Assembly: GCF_002014825.1 (NCBI RefSeq)
Contig: NZ_MUYU01000029.1
Span: 7,016-71,015, forward strand
Direction: 5' to 3'
Source of the DNA: Moraxella pluranimalium
Lineage (GTDB): Bacteria; Pseudomonadota; Gammaproteobacteria; Pseudomonadales; Moraxellaceae
Length of the DNA: 64,000 nt
Shown: positions 25,896-36,527 of the stretch, one piece after another
Layout: every line of letters begins with the position of its first letter
Position numbering within the stretch: the stretch's first letter is position 1
Made by a program: the position numbers and the translations under genes
The notes under the pieces: generated by a model
What the model was told of the DNA's origin: nothing
Seen by the model: only the letters and a program-made list of their open reading frames with translations
Database searches by the model: none

Positions 25896-27694
25896 ACACT
25901 CACCCCCTTGATAGACTCAGCAGATACTTGGCGATCTAGCAAAACACCCATCGTCAGCACCACCACACCACTCACAAAAATCGTGGCAAATTTCACCAAA
26001 AACGGCAACGATAACTGATAATAAAACAGCCACAACAGCCCAATCCCCACCATCAATGCCAGTGCATACACCAGATAATCACGACGCATCACCGCCACCC
26101 CAAGCACCATCAGCACCGCAAGCAAATGCCCATAGCCAAACCCTGCCACCACCCCAAGCGGCAATAGCCACAGCATCACGCTCATCGGCAAGCGAGCAAG
26201 TAGCACGCCAAATAGTATCAATAATGGCAACGCCGCCATTACTTGATTATCCAGCTGATGCCCAGCAACGCCAAAATACGCCCCAAATCCTGCCACCACC
26301 GACAGCACCAAGCACGCCGCCCATCGCCATGACAGATGTGCCCGCACTAGCCACGCCTGCTTGCTCAGCAAAAATACAGGCAATAAGCCAAGCGCATACA
26401 ACCCCACCCCCGATGGACTTAGATGCTCATAATCGGCCAGCCTATCAAACGACCCAAAGCTTTGCACCACCATCGATAGATATAACGCCATCGTATGCAC
26501 AAGCAAATACAGCCAATGCACACGGCATCGCCACAGTAGCACGAGTACACACGCCTGCACTGCCATCAGCGCCCATAGACTGTTTTGCTTAAGCTGATCC
26601 AACAGCGTATATGCCACAAGCCCCATGCCGACGATTACGAGTGCATAGCCCAGATGGCGAGCATAGGCACTGTATTGCCATTTGATTAGCCCCCCAAAGC
26701 CAAGCATCAGCACCACGAGCGCATACACGGCATTCACCCACACCGATGACACACCCATCAGCACATCCACCACCAGCCAAATCAAGGCAAATAAGCTACT
26801 TAGCCAACCACCAACGGCAAGCAGTGCTGTTTGGACTTTGGCAAGATTTTGCCCAAAGTGCTGATAAATGCCAAAGGCAAGCGCCCCAAACCACACATGA
26901 GCCAAGATGGTAATGACAAGCAAAGAGTGTATCTCAAGACCCATCACCACAGCGCCAAACACCGCCAACGCCCCACCGACCACACCAATGGCAATGCTTG
27001 CCGTCTGCTCAGATGCCGACAGGCGAACCCTTGCCCATAGTGCAAATAACCACGGCGAGACCACCACCATAAGCGTACAAAACAACTGTGCTGCCGACAG
27101 CCTAGACCAATCAACACTTGCCGTATAAACCGCAATCATCGACAAACCCAGCGCCACAAGCCACGACAGGCGACACCGCCCAAATACTCGCCACCCCCCA
27201 AGCAACAACACCATCGCCCACGCAGGATACCAATACTCATTCCATGCCATCTGATCGACCGTCAGCCACAGTGCAATCTGCGACACCACCATCAATAGCA
27301 CCATCGCCCCGTCATTGACCCGATACAGCCACGGCACAATCAATAGTGACCACAGCACAAACAGCCACAGACTATCTGCGCCCGTCTGATACACCTGACC
27401 AATCACCGCAAGCAGCAGCCCCGCCATCAGCGCACACACCGTATGCAGCGCACTCATCCACACGCCCGCCGTACGCAGACTCGCCACAGCAGACAGCATA
27501 AGCACCGCCATCGGAATGGCAATCTTGACCATATCGGACAGTAGCAGCCAATTTGCCCCCACAAGATACAACAATGACACCGCCACGAGTGCCAAGCCAA
27601 ATAGCCCAAAATGCGCCGTCATCTGCGGTGAGATGAGTGCGTGTGCGATGGTGGTTGATGGCGTTTTTGCCGGTGTTGTCTTGATGCGTGCCAT
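25892..27694 (-). CDS. DUF2157 multi-span membrane protein
   Basis: A 600-residue, extremely hydrophobic protein with roughly 16-18 membrane segments. An early block, MAGLLLAVIGQVYQTGADSL (about residues 90-110), is the hallmark of the DUF2157 family. It is translationally coupled to the following GDYXXLXY gene. Family members are uncharacterised, and a transport or membrane-maintenance role is only a guess. Long open frames exist on the opposite strand but reflect its codon composition. Confidence 0.85.
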   Translation of the reverse strand: MARIKTTPAKTPSTTIAHALISPQMTAHFGLFGLALVAVSLLYLVGANWLLLSDMVKIAIPMAVLMLSAVASLRTAGVWMSALHTVCALMAGLLLAVIGQVYQTGADSLWLFVLWSLLIVPWLYRVNDGAMVLLMVVSQIALWLTVDQMAWNEYWYPAWAMVLLLGGWRVFGRCRLSWLVALGLSMIAVYTASVDWSRLSAAQLFCTLMVVVSPWLFALWARVRLSASEQTASIAIGVVGGALAVFGAVVMGLEIHSLLVITILAHVWFGALAFGIYQHFGQNLAKVQTALLAVGGWLSSLFALIWLVVDVLMGVSSVWVNAVYALVVLMLGFGGLIKWQYSAYARHLGYALVIVGMGLVAYTLLDQLKQNSLWALMAVQACVLVLLWRCRVHWLYLLVHTMALYLSMVVQSFGSFDRLADYEHLSPSGVGLYALGLLPVFLLSKQAWLVRAHLSWRWAACLVLSVVAGFGAYFGVAGHQLDNQVMAALPLLILFGVLLARLPMSVMLWLLPLGVVAGFGYGHLLAVLMVLGVAVMRRDYLVYALALMVGIGLLWLFYYQLSLPFLVKFATIFVSGVVVLTMGVLLDRQVSAESIKGVSV

Positions 27695-27712
27695 GTGTTT
27701 ATTCCAATAAAA

Positions 27713-27745
27713 AAATACCGCCCATAATCATTATAGGCGGTATTT
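27713..27745. terminator. terminator of the cold-shock gene
   Basis: A ten-base stem AAATACCGCC/GGCGGTATTT with a 13-base loop, 22 bases past the stop of the minus-strand cold-shock gene. Confidence 0.8.
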
Positions 27746-27767
27746 GCAACTTGGCAATACCAAGCGA

Positions 27768-27980
27768 TTAGATTGCTTCGATTTCTTCAGCTTGTGGGCC
27801 TTTTTTGCCTTCGCCTAGAATGAATGATACTTTTTGACCTTCAGCAAGGGTCTTAAAACCAGAACCTTTGATGGCGCTATAATGTGCGAACACATCTTGA
27901 CCGCCATTGTCTTGAGCGATAAAGCCAAAACCTTTTGATTCATTGAACCACTTAACAGTGCCTAAAACTTTGTTTGACAT
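27768..27980 (-). CDS. cold-shock protein, CspA family
   Basis: A 70-residue single cold-shock domain. Both RNA-binding motifs are present: GFGFIAQ (RNP1, about residues 17-23) and DVFAHYSAI (RNP2, about 29-37). Such proteins melt secondary structure in RNA and assist growth in the cold or general RNA handling. TAGGAAA lies a few bases before the ATG. A long untranslated leader precedes it, as in cold-regulated csp genes. Which paralogue it is cannot be told. Confidence 0.95.
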   Translation of the reverse strand: MSNKVLGTVKWFNESKGFGFIAQDNGGQDVFAHYSAIKGSGFKTLAEGQKVSFILGEGKKGPQAEEIEAI

Positions 27981-28244
27981 AATATTTTCCTAATTTGGAT
28001 GATGAAAAGCGTAAAACACGCAACTTATGCTATTCATGCAAAACTTACAAAACGATCGGGATCACGGGCAAATCACCCTAACTTCTTCACTCATCCAAAT
28101 AAGAAACTTACTGGTCTTTCTAAAGAATGCTTGATACCACTGCGTCTGTCTGCAGTTATCAAAGTCATTTCGGTCTAGACCAAGAAAAATCTATGCCTAA
28201 ACTAAATCAAACTCTGGTACATAAATACCATGAGAATTATTATA
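27981..28244 (-). promoter_or_regulatory. long leader and promoter of the cold-shock gene
   Basis: A consensus TATAAT on the minus strand at 28239-28244 would start transcription near 28230, giving a leader of about 250 bases. Long leaders that change fold with temperature are known for cspA in E. coli. Here only length and lack of ORFs are seen. The stretch 27981-28306 holds no gene. Confidence 0.5.
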
Positions 28245-28306
28245 ACAAATTTTTCTCAAAAAGTCTTAAATTATTTATAAAAATATTCACTCGGTGAATG
28301 ACATCA

Positions 28307-28729
28307 TCACAGTGGTAACTGAACCACGCCATAATGCCACGCCAATACCACCATGCACAATAATAAATACACGATGCCAAATGACTGACAAAAATTCATA
28401 TAAGCACTCGGCATGATGATGTCATTGGGATCATCGGGCAAATCCTTGCCACGCACCAAGCGAAAACTATACACCAAAGTGGCAAACACATAGACGATAT
28501 ACGCCACAGGCACCGCACGCATCATGCCTTCTATTGGTAAAAAGTACAGTACAGCAGGCACAACAAAGCCCCAAATGCTCGTCGTGATGCTAATCACCAT
28601 CAACAGCGGCGTATTCGGTAGGCGACCACCGTACCGACGCAGCAGCCCATTTTCGATAATAATCATCAGCGCCACAGCTAGGCTTGCCCACAGATAGATG
28701 GTGATGAGTAGCGGTTGGTTCATGGTCAT
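28307..28729 (-). CDS. small membrane protein of unknown function
   Basis: A protein of about 140 residues with four hydrophobic segments (about 7-28, 40-60, 68-90 and 118-138) and a charged loop RLVRGKDLPDDPND. No family is recognised. The start is uncertain: ATGs at 28729 and 28723 are both possible. A TTG at 28759 in the same frame is less likely, since a TATAAT overlaps it. It lies downstream of, and on the same strand as, ilvC, beyond a terminator. Confidence 0.65.
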   Translation of the reverse strand: MTMNQPLLITIYLWASLAVALMIIIENGLLRRYGGRLPNTPLLMVISITTSIWGFVVPAVLYFLPIEGMMRAVPVAYIVYVFATLVYSFRLVRGKDLPDDPNDIIMPSAYMNFCQSFGIVYLLLCMVVLAWHYGVVQLPL

Positions 28730-28846
28730 CTCAATTGTCAAAATCGCTATTATAGCCAAAGCTTGGCTGTTTCGCTACTTTTCGGCCAAATTCATCCAGT
28801 GCAGACGACCTACACCCACCATATCCAGCCAAGCATCACTAAACAA

Positions 28847-28876
28847 AAAAACAGCCACCCCGCAGGATGACTGTTT
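28847..28876 (-). terminator. ilvC terminator
   Basis: An imperfect stem AAACAGCCACCC/GGATGACTGTTT with a short loop, T-rich beyond it on the minus strand, 24 bases after the ilvC stop. Confidence 0.65.
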
Positions 28877-28899
28877 TGGACAAATTTAGAACCGAGAAA

Positions 28900-29958
<1,059 letters not shown>

Positions 29959-29993
29959 TTAAAGTTAAAAAAATTATTTAAATCAATTTAAAA

Positions 29994-30428
29994 TCATTTA
30001 CGAACTTTGCGCAAATCACCGATACAGGGTTGACCTTCAATATAGTCTTCTTCCGAATAAAAATGCGTACACTCATTCAAAATATTACCATATTTATCCG
30101 TATAGGCGATTTGGTTTTTGTTTAGCACTGAAACATATTCGCCATAACCAATAGGCATTACAGATTGATACTTACCTTGATACAATGTGTTAGTACTGCA
30201 ACTAGCTACGCCAGCACAGCCACTACCAGTGATTTTGACTCGCCCATTTTTATTAATTTCAATATATCGATAATGACTACCACTGCCACCAAAAAGACCA
30301 GGTGGTACATTACCTGTTGCAGGGGTAAGATCAAAATCCCGCTTACCCACAAACGGTAAGTTATTTGCAACGGCAAGGGTTGGCAAGCAGACCAAAGCCA
30401 ATGCCGTTAATACATTTATAACTTTCAT
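29994..30428 (-). CDS. secreted protein of unknown function inside the ilv cluster
   Basis: A 144-residue protein with a signal peptide (MKVINVLTALALVCLPTLAVA, cut before NN). The mature part is about 120 residues with four cysteines (in SGCAGVASC, NECTHF and QPCIGD), so disulfides are likely. Tyr/Gly-rich blocks such as GSGSHYRYIEINKNGRVK suggest a beta-rich fold. It has no visible link to amino acid synthesis. It starts 15 bases after ilvN on the same strand and is more AT-rich than its neighbours, consistent with later insertion. No family recognised. Confidence 0.7.
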   Translation of the reverse strand: MKVINVLTALALVCLPTLAVANNLPFVGKRDFDLTPATGNVPPGLFGGSGSHYRYIEINKNGRVKITGSGCAGVASCSTNTLYQGKYQSVMPIGYGEYVSVLNKNQIAYTDKYGNILNECTHFYSEEDYIEGQPCIGDLRKVRK

Positions 30429-30443
30429 CTACCCACCTTCCTA

Positions 30444-30959
30444 TCACAAACTCAATGTCTTCTCACCACGAGCGATACCAATCACGCCTGAGCGTACCAC
30501 TTCTAGGATACGATCACGGCCAATGACATCGATAAAGCCGTCAAGCTTGCCAGCATCACCGGTGATCAAGATGGTGTACAGATTTGGGGTGACATCGACG
30601 ATTTGGGCACGGAAAATATCCGCCGTACGCTTGACTTCTTCGCGGTGTGAGCCTGTGGCACGCACTTTGATCAGCATCAGCTCACGCTCGATTTGGCTAC
30701 CACCACTGATTTCAGACAGGTTTTGTACCTTGACCACTTCGATCAGCTTGTGTAGCTGTTTGGTGATTTGCTCAATCTTATCATTGGTGGTGATGGTCGT
30801 CAGCGTCAGACGAGAAATCGTCGGATCGTCGGTTGCGGCGACATTGAGCGTATCAATGTTGTAGCCACGCTGTGAAAACAGACCAACCACACGAGATAGC
30901 GACCCTGCTTCGTTTTCCATCAATACAGAAATCAGATGTTTATGGACTTGATTTGACAT
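30444..30959 (-). CDS. ilvN: acetolactate synthase small (regulatory) subunit
   Basis: A 171-residue regulatory subunit that raises activity of, and gives valine inhibition to, the IlvB catalytic subunit. An ACT domain is at about residues 4-75, with LISVLMENEAGSLSRVVGLFSQRGYNIDTL (in parts). The C-terminal domain ends RSGVIGIARGEKTL. The start at 30959 overlaps the ilvB stop (TAATG), with AGGGGAG upstream, so it is translationally coupled. The in-frame ATG at 30986 lies inside ilvB and is unlikely. Confidence 0.97.
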   Translation of the reverse strand: MSNQVHKHLISVLMENEAGSLSRVVGLFSQRGYNIDTLNVAATDDPTISRLTLTTITTNDKIEQITKQLHKLIEVVKVQNLSEISGGSQIERELMLIKVRATGSHREEVKRTADIFRAQIVDVTPNLYTILITGDAGKLDGFIDVIGRDRILEVVRSGVIGIARGEKTLSL

Positions 30960-32764
30960 TAGGTGCGCTCCCCTTTTGATAGCCACATATCACGCATTGA
31001 CTGACCTGCCACTTGCATCGGATAGACGTGCTCACTCTTATCAACATAGACATCGATAAATACAAGCTTATCATCCATCGCCAGCGCCGCTGCCAGCTCT
31101 TGTTCCATCGTCGCAGGATTGGTAATCTTGACACCCACATGACCGTAGCTTTCGGCAAGCTTCACAAAATCAGGCAGCGACTTCATATACGACTGCGCAT
31201 GGCGTGCTTCGTATAGCATATCTTGCCACTGCTTGACCATACCCAGCTGAGCATTGTTTAGGTTTAGGATTTTTACAGGTAGATTGTACTGTAGGCAGGT
31301 CGATAGCTCTTGGATATTCATCTGAATTGAGCCTTCGCCTGTGATACAGACGACTGTTTTTTCGGGACGAGCAAGCTTGGCTGCCATCGCATACGGCAGG
31401 CCTACACCCATCGTACCTAGACCACCTGAGTTGAGCCATTGGCGTGGTTCATCATATTTATAGTACAGTGCAGCGAACATTTGGTGCTGACCAACATCGG
31501 ATGTGATGATGGCTTGACCTTTGGTTAGCTTATACAATGTCTCAACGACGTGCTGCGGCTTGATGGCGTGGATTTCAGCTTCCATATCATCGGCATCATA
31601 GTGTAGCCCGTGACGCTTACGCCATTCGTTGATTTGTTGCCACCAGTCGTTCAGTGCGTGCTCATCGATACGCTTATCAGTTTCTTTGAGCAGTGATAGC
31701 ATCTCGGTCAGCACAAGCTTGACATCACCGACGATTGGGATGTGCGCTGTGATGGTCTTTGAGATGCTTGCAGGATCGACATCGATATGGATGACGGTTG
31801 CATTTGGGCAGAATTTTTTGACATTATTGGTCACACGGTCATCAAAGCGTGCACCAATCGCCAAAATCACATCCGCATGGTGCATGGTCATGTTGGCTTC
31901 ATAAGTACCATGCATACCCAGCATACCGATGAACTGCTCACCTGAGCCTGGATACGCACCCAGACCCATCAAGGTATTGGTAACAGGTAGCTTAAGCATA
32001 TCCGCCAATTGACGCAATTCATCGCTAGCATTGCCCAAAATCACACCGCCGCCTGAGTACAGCACTGGACGCTTGGCAGAAAGTAGGGTTTCGATGGCTT
32101 TTTTGATTTGACCGCCATGCCCTTTGTGCGTCGGCTGATACGAGCGCATCGACACCGATTCAGGCATATGATAAGCGAATTTATCGCTTGGGTTGGTCAT
32201 ATCTTTTGGAATATCGACCACGACAGGGCCTGGACGACCTGAGCCTGCGATGTAGAATGCTTTTTTGATGATTTCAGGGATTTCTTCGGCACTGCGTACT
32301 TGGAAGCTGTGCTTGACGATTGGGCGAGAGATACCCACCATGTCACACTCTTGGAAAGCATCATCACCGATGAGTGTGGTCGGTACCTGACCTGCTAGGA
32401 TGACCATCGGGATAGAGTCCATATAAGCGGTAGCAATGGCGGTCACGGTATTGGTCGCACCCGGGCCAGAGGTCGCCAGCACCACACCAGTCTTGCCTGT
32501 AGTACGGCTATAGGCATCTGCCATATGACCTGCCGCCTGCTCATGGCGAACTAGGATATGCTCGATTTTGTCTTGTTTGAATAAGGCATCATAAATGTGC
32601 AGTACCGCACCGCCTGGATAGCCAAAAATGTACTCAACGCCTTCATCAATCAAGGCTTGAACCAACATCTCGCCACCAGACATCATCACCGTCTCACCAC
32701 GGGCTAGGCGTTCTTGGGCTTCGTGAAAATGTGCAGTCGCATCTTTTTGGGTAATTTGCGTCAT
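30959..32764 (-). CDS. ilvB: acetolactate synthase large (catalytic) subunit
   Basis: A 601-residue thiamine-diphosphate enzyme that joins pyruvate to pyruvate or 2-ketobutyrate, the first common step to branched-chain amino acids. It shows [23 protein letters not shown] with the catalytic glutamate in [13 protein letters not shown]. An FAD/central domain follows, and [14 protein letters not shown] ... [13 protein letters not shown] forms the ThDP-binding region. The start at 32764 is chosen because AAAGGA lies eight bases before it; ATGs at 32788 and 32773 are in frame but poorly preceded. A leader region of about 300 bases lies upstream. Confidence 0.97.
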   Translation of the reverse strand: MTQITQKDATAHFHEAQERLARGETVMMSGGEMLVQALIDEGVEYIFGYPGGAVLHIYDALFKQDKIEHILVRHEQAAGHMADAYSRTTGKTGVVLATSGPGATNTVTAIATAYMDSIPMVILAGQVPTTLIGDDAFQECDMVGISRPIVKHSFQVRSAEEIPEIIKKAFYIAGSGRPGPVVVDIPKDMTNPSDKFAYHMPESVSMRSYQPTHKGHGGQIKKAIETLLSAKRPVLYSGGGVILGNASDELRQLADMLKLPVTNTLMGLGAYPGSGEQFIGMLGMHGTYEANMTMHHADVILAIGARFDDRVTNNVKKFCPNATVIHIDVDPASISKTITAHIPIVGDVKLVLTEMLSLLKETDKRIDEHALNDWWQQINEWRKRHGLHYDADDMEAEIHAIKPQHVVETLYKLTKGQAIITSDVGQHQMFAALYYKYDEPRQWLNSGGLGTMGVGLPYAMAAKLARPEKTVVCITGEGSIQMNIQELSTCLQYNLPVKILNLNNAQLGMVKQWQDMLYEARHAQSYMKSLPDFVKLAESYGHVGVKITNPATMEQELAAALAMDDKLVFIDVYVDKSEHVYPMQVAGQSMRDMWLSKGERT

Positions 32765-32931
32765 CAGTTGCATCCTTTTGCCAATCATATCGGCAATATA
32801 CAGACGAAATGGCGTAGCGTGGGTCAGTAACGGACTGTCAAATACAAGATGACTTCAAAGCAAGGGCATCATGACAATGCCAACAAGAAAGGAATTGGGA
32901 TAATTTCTTGTGTCTTGCAGACCGATAAGTC

Positions 32932-33024
32932 CTATTGCAATGTACAATCTTGCGTCATCGAACGGTAATCCGACGGCACCAATCGCACAAACGCAGCACC
33001 TGATAAATAGCTACGCCGACTCAT
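32932..33024 (-). other. possible leader peptide ORF upstream of ilvB
   Basis: A 30-codon frame upstream of ilvB encodes a peptide starting MSRRSYLSGAAFVRLVPSDY and ends 168 bases before the ilvB start. After it come a CAAGAAA/TTTCTTG stem (about 32883-32911) and a GGCAT/ATGCC stem (about 32864-32881). This resembles an attenuation layout, but the peptide has only a few Leu/Val codons and no clear U-run terminator follows. The rest of 32765-33278 (about 510 bases) holds AT-rich promoter sequence and no gene. Confidence 0.35.
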
Positions 33025-33278
33025 GATAATGCTTATAACTTTTAGTATGGTTTATAAGCGCCATCAAAACAATATGAATATCTTACCCCAAAAATCCGCC
33101 CTTGCCAAGCGTATTTTGCTATTTTTGGCGTTCTTTTTAAAAATTTGTAAAAATTGGCGCATTTTTGTCAAGTATGATAAATTTTAATTATTATCTATCC
33201 AATTTTATGACAAAAAATAAATAATAAAGCCACCGAACGCATGATAAAATAGCCCTTTTGATTTGATAAATAAAACCC

Positions 33279-33635
33279 ATGCTCAAGCGATTATTTTGGC
33301 TGATTTTGCACACATCTTGGTTGTCAGGCATCTTTGCCACAGCCATCGCTGCGCCTATTTATCAATATACAGGGCAATTTGGCGAGATGGTGTATAGCCA
33401 AACACCGCCGATTGGCAAGCCCTATCAAGCCATCAGCGTGCTACACAGCACCACCAAAAACGATAAGATGCAACAAGACTGTCAAAAGCTCAAAGGACAT
33501 CTAACCACCCTAAACGCCGGCGGTGTCATCCATGAGATTGACGCATCAGGCAACAAAACACAGCTAAGCCCCGCCCAAGTCAGCGAACGCCAAGCACAAA
33601 TCCGTGATGCACTCACGCAGTATTGCCATGACTAA
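33279..33635 (+). CDS. DUF4124-type secreted protein
   Basis: A 118-residue protein with an N-terminal signal segment (about residues 1-24, ending ATAIAA). A DUF4124-like opening follows, IYQYTGQFGEMVYSQTPP, the typical pattern of an aromatic-lined beta hairpin with a proline end. The remainder is polar, with two cysteines (QQDCQK and QYCHD). A periplasmic location is likely; function is unknown. It overlaps queG by eight bases, so both are probably read together. GATAAAAT upstream may be the -10. Confidence 0.8.
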   Translation: MLKRLFWLILHTSWLSGIFATAIAAPIYQYTGQFGEMVYSQTPPIGKPYQAISVLHSTTKNDKMQQDCQKLKGHLTTLNAGGVIHEIDASGNKTQLSPAQVSERQAQIRDALTQYCHD

Positions 33636-34812
33636 GCCATCACCCCCACCATCGTCATCACAGCCATCACGCATAGACAGCACTACCTTGCCCGATGTCG
33701 ATGATGTCAAGGACTGGATTCGTGCTAAGGCGTGCGAGCTCGGCTTTGCTGATTGTGGATTTTTAAGTGTACACCATCCGCTCTTTGCCGAGCAAACCCA
33801 AGCACTCAAAGCATGGCTCAATCAAGGACTGTACGGCACGCTGGATTTTATGCACGACAATCACGAACTGCGAGCCAATCCGCATCAGCTCGTTGATGGT
33901 GCAAAGACCATCATCAGTGTACGCATGGACTATCTGCATACCCTGCCTGCACCACGACGCATCGAAGATAATGAACGCCCCAATCATGCCATCATCGCGC
34001 GCTATGCTCGGGGGCGTGATTATCATAAGACCGTCCGCCAACAGCTCAAAAAACTGGCTCGTGCTATCGAATCGGAGCTGCCTAATTGGACACACCTGTC
34101 CATCGGTGCTGATAAGCCCTTTGTATTTCGGCCGTTTAGTGATTCGGCACCGATTTTTGAGCGTCCGATTGCTGATGCCGCAGGGCTTGGCTGGACAGGT
34201 AAGCATACTTTGCTAATTAATCGTCAAGCAGGGTCATTTTTTAACTTGGGCGAGCTGTTTATCAGTCTTGATTTGATGGGCGACACCGAGAGCCACCCTG
34301 TCAAAGTGCACTGTGGTAGCTGTACTGCTTGCATTGATATTTGCCCAACCCAAGCCATCATCGCACCGCACACGCTCGATGCTGGGGCGTGCATTTCTTA
34401 TCTGACGATTGAGCACAAGGGCAGTATCGATGTCAAATACCGCAAAGCCATCGGCAATCGCATCTTTGGCTGTGATGACTGTCAGCTGATTTGTCCGTGG
34501 AATCGCTATGCCAAGATTGCCACTGTGGCTGATTACGCACCACGACATGGGCTTGATGAAGTGCGTCTGCTCGATGTATGGGCGTGGGATGAAGATGAGT
34601 TTATGGCCAAGACCGAAGGCTCACCACTTCGGCGTACAGGCTATCTCAATCTACTGCGTAACACCGCTATTGCTCTTGGCAACAGTCAGCCTGATGACAC
34701 CGCCAAAATAGACACCATCACCGCACTACAATCACGGCTTGGCATGGATGCGATGCTTGATGAGCATATTTATTGGGCGATTGATGAGCTGACCGCCGCC
34801 CATGACGCTTAG
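33628..34812 (+). CDS. queG: epoxyqueuosine reductase
   Basis: A 394-residue cobalamin-dependent iron-sulfur enzyme that makes the last step to queuosine in tRNA. Two 4Fe-4S sets are visible: CGSCTACIDICPTQAI (C-x2-C-x2-C-x3-C) and CDDCQLICPWNR. Upstream blocks ISVRMDY, ARGRDYHKTVRQQLKKLA and GLGWTGKHTLLI are typical of the family. The start at 33628 overlaps the preceding gene's stop; the in-frame ATG at 33604 lies within that gene. About 18 proline/serine-rich residues at the N-terminus are not conserved. Confidence 0.96.
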   Translation: MTKPSPPPSSSQPSRIDSTTLPDVDDVKDWIRAKACELGFADCGFLSVHHPLFAEQTQALKAWLNQGLYGTLDFMHDNHELRANPHQLVDGAKTIISVRMDYLHTLPAPRRIEDNERPNHAIIARYARGRDYHKTVRQQLKKLARAIESELPNWTHLSIGADKPFVFRPFSDSAPIFERPIADAAGLGWTGKHTLLINRQAGSFFNLGELFISLDLMGDTESHPVKVHCGSCTACIDICPTQAIIAPHTLDAGACISYLTIEHKGSIDVKYRKAIGNRIFGCDDCQLICPWNRYAKIATVADYAPRHGLDEVRLLDVWAWDEDEFMAKTEGSPLRRTGYLNLLRNTAIALGNSQPDDTAKIDTITALQSRLGMDAMLDEHIYWAIDELTAAHDA

Positions 34813-34819
34813 CACACAG

Positions 34820-35407
34820 CTAATTAAGCCCCGCTTCTGGCACTGCCAAACCGCCTGCATGCAGATCGATGCGTGACCCAAATGGCAATGCCTGTAACAG
34901 CTGTTTGGCACGCTCATAATCCGTTTCATCGACATGCACTTGATAGCGTTCAAATTCGATGTCATAACCACCTTGCAAGTCAATCTGATGTTGAGTCAAC
35001 AACACTTTGATTTGATCAAATTCTCGCTGCGCCTGCACTTTGGTCAGTACAGCCTTTTGTAGGCGGATATCTGTGCCGAATTTTTGGCGCAGCTTTTCAA
35101 ACCAAGCCTGACGCTCTTTGGTATCGGCATCGGTAAATAGCACGACGGTATGCGTCTTTGGCTCATGCTTTAGGTACATATCCACATAGGCAGGGTCGCT
35201 GATTGCATTGAGATATTCTGACAGACTCGCTGTTTGTCGCTGATCATTGGCAAGTGTCGATGGGTAGAGTGACTCGGTCGCATCTGCCTGCATCACAGAG
35301 TCGAATGAGCCGACCATCTGCTCATCAACTGTATGTTTTGGCATGCAAGCCACCAATGCCATCATAGCAAATGGCAATATAAAATAACTGCCTTTTATCA
35401 TCATCAC
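34820..35407 (-). CDS. predicted lipoprotein of unknown function
   Basis: A 195-residue protein with a lipobox LVAC (C21) after a short hydrophobic signal. AAAGGTG precedes three consecutive ATG codons at 35407, 35404 and 35401; the exact start is uncertain. The mature part contains YLNAISDPAYVDMYLKHEPK and a later VLFTDADTKERQAWFEKL. It has no cysteine apart from the lipid site and no recognised domain. It ends eight bases from the convergent queG. Confidence 0.7.
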   Translation of the reverse strand: MMMIKGSYFILPFAMMALVACMPKHTVDEQMVGSFDSVMQADATESLYPSTLANDQRQTASLSEYLNAISDPAYVDMYLKHEPKTHTVVLFTDADTKERQAWFEKLRQKFGTDIRLQKAVLTKVQAQREFDQIKVLLTQHQIDLQGGYDIEFERYQVHVDETDYERAKQLLQALPFGSRIDLHAGGLAVPEAGLN

Positions 35408-35431
35408 ACCTTTTATTTAATAAATTGATAA

Positions 35432-35459
35432 CAAAAATCCCAAGCAATGCCTGGGATTT
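35432..35459 (-). terminator. terminator of the BON-LysM gene
   Basis: Stem AAATCCCA/TGGGATTT around AGCAATGCC, followed on the minus strand by a T run, 32 bases beyond the stop. Confidence 0.8.
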
Positions 35460-35490
35460 GATCGAATCATGCCTAAATCAAGCAAGATGC

Positions 35491-36000
35491 TTAAGCAGGA
35501 ATACGCAATACTTGACCAACATAAATCTTATCTGGATGGCTTAGCATCGGCTTGTTGGCATCAAAGATTTTCATATAATCATTGGCATTGCCGTACATTT
35601 CTTTGGCGATTTTTGATAGTGTATCACCTTTGACAACGGTATAAAAGCGTGATTCTTCGGCAGGTGTTTCTACTTCGATGTCATCAACGACAGTTTCGAC
35701 ATACTGCACATTGCCCACCGCTAGGCGTGCACGCTCACGGTCTTCTTGGGTCTTGGCAGTGCCTGATAGCATGACGGTGTCGCTGTCACTGTTATAATTA
35801 ACTTTTAGACCTGCGATATTGACATTTTGTTCTTGGATACGAGCCAATAGCAGTTCGGCGATTTGTTGTGCGCTTGGTTCACTGCTTGTCACTGGTGCGG
35901 TTGTAGTTGGTTCATTCGCCACTGGTGCGGTTGTTTGTGCTGATTTATCACGGTTAAAAATTTTATCGCCGATGTCTTTGGCAAAACTAAAAATACCCAT
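35491..36000 (-). CDS. BON and LysM domain protein, Kbp/YgaU-like
   Basis: A 169-residue protein. It starts MGIFSFAKDIGDKIF, like E. coli YgaU (Kbp, a potassium-binding protein). A BON domain lies at about residues 50-105 (VNYNSDSDTVMLSGTAKTQE), and a LysM domain at about 115-168 (YTVVKGDTLSKIAKEMYG ... IYVGQVLRIPA). A Thr/Ala/Pro linker of about 25 residues lies between the N-terminus and the BON domain. No signal peptide is seen, as in YgaU. AGGAGAAAG lies before the ATG. Confidence 0.92.
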   Translation of the reverse strand: MGIFSFAKDIGDKIFNRDKSAQTTAPVANEPTTTAPVTSSEPSAQQIAELLLARIQEQNVNIAGLKVNYNSDSDTVMLSGTAKTQEDRERARLAVGNVQYVETVVDDIEVETPAEESRFYTVVKGDTLSKIAKEMYGNANDYMKIFDANKPMLSHPDKIYVGQVLRIPA

Positions 36001-36141
36001 ATGCTTTCTCCTACTTTGTTAATAACTCATTGGATACCTTCATCATAAAGCACAATCCCAACAGAAATCATCCGCAATATTAGTAGAAGTGTTAATTTAT
36101 GTAGCATCAGCACTCAAGCTAAGCGATATTGTAACTCAACA

Positions 36142-36173
36142 AAAAACCGTTGATAATGATATCAACGGTTTTT
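36142..36173. terminator. acpP terminator
   Basis: A 13-base perfect stem AAAAACCGTTGAT/ATCAACGGTTTTT with a six-base loop, 18 bases beyond the acpP stop. Confidence 0.9.
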
Positions 36174-36190
36174 CAAGTATGTAATCGCTA

Positions 36191-36427
36191 TTAAGCAACT
36201 TTTGCAGTTACATAGTCGATTGCTTTTTGAACTGTGGTCAGTTCTGCAGAATCTTCATCAGGGATGGTGATGCCAAAACTGCTTTCAAATGCCATCACTA
36301 GCTCAACTAGGTCTAGTGAGTCAGCGCCTAGGTCATCCATAAATGATGCGTCGTTTTTGATTTCATCAACGCTTAGACCTAGTTGCTCAGCTACTGCGTC
36401 TTTTACTTTGGCTTCGATATCGCTCAT
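36191..36427 (-). CDS. acpP: acyl carrier protein
   Basis: A 78-residue acidic carrier of growing fatty acyl chains. The phosphopantetheine serine is in [15 protein letters not shown] (S37 region), which is the standard site. AAAGGAAATTACCC precedes the ATG. It has a consensus promoter of its own and lies 510 bases from fabG, so it can be transcribed apart from fabD-fabG, fitting its need for high abundance. Confidence 0.98.
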   Translation of the reverse strand: MSDIEAKVKDAVAEQLGLSVDEIKNDASFMDDLGADSLDLVELVMAFESSFGITIPDEDSAELTTVQKAIDYVTAKVA

Positions 36428-36498
36428 GGGTAATTTCCTTTGAATAAAAGAGCCATCAGCACCACGCTGAAAGTTGGCTCATATGAAACTTGAATCGT

Positions 36499-36527
36499 AT
36501 CATAAAACATTTGCCCAAAAAGTGCAA
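36499..36527 (-). promoter_or_regulatory. acpP promoter
   Basis: On the minus strand TTGCAC (36522-36527) and TATGAT (36499-36504) are 17 bases apart, a good sigma-70 match, about 75 bases before the acpP ATG. Confidence 0.75.

Noticed and set aside
26056..26592. 178-codon plus-strand ORF rich in Pro, Ala, Ser and Thr
   Set aside because: It lies fully antisense to the DUF2157 membrane protein and its composition is what the reverse of Leu/Val/Ala/Gly-rich codons gives; no ribosome site or domain.
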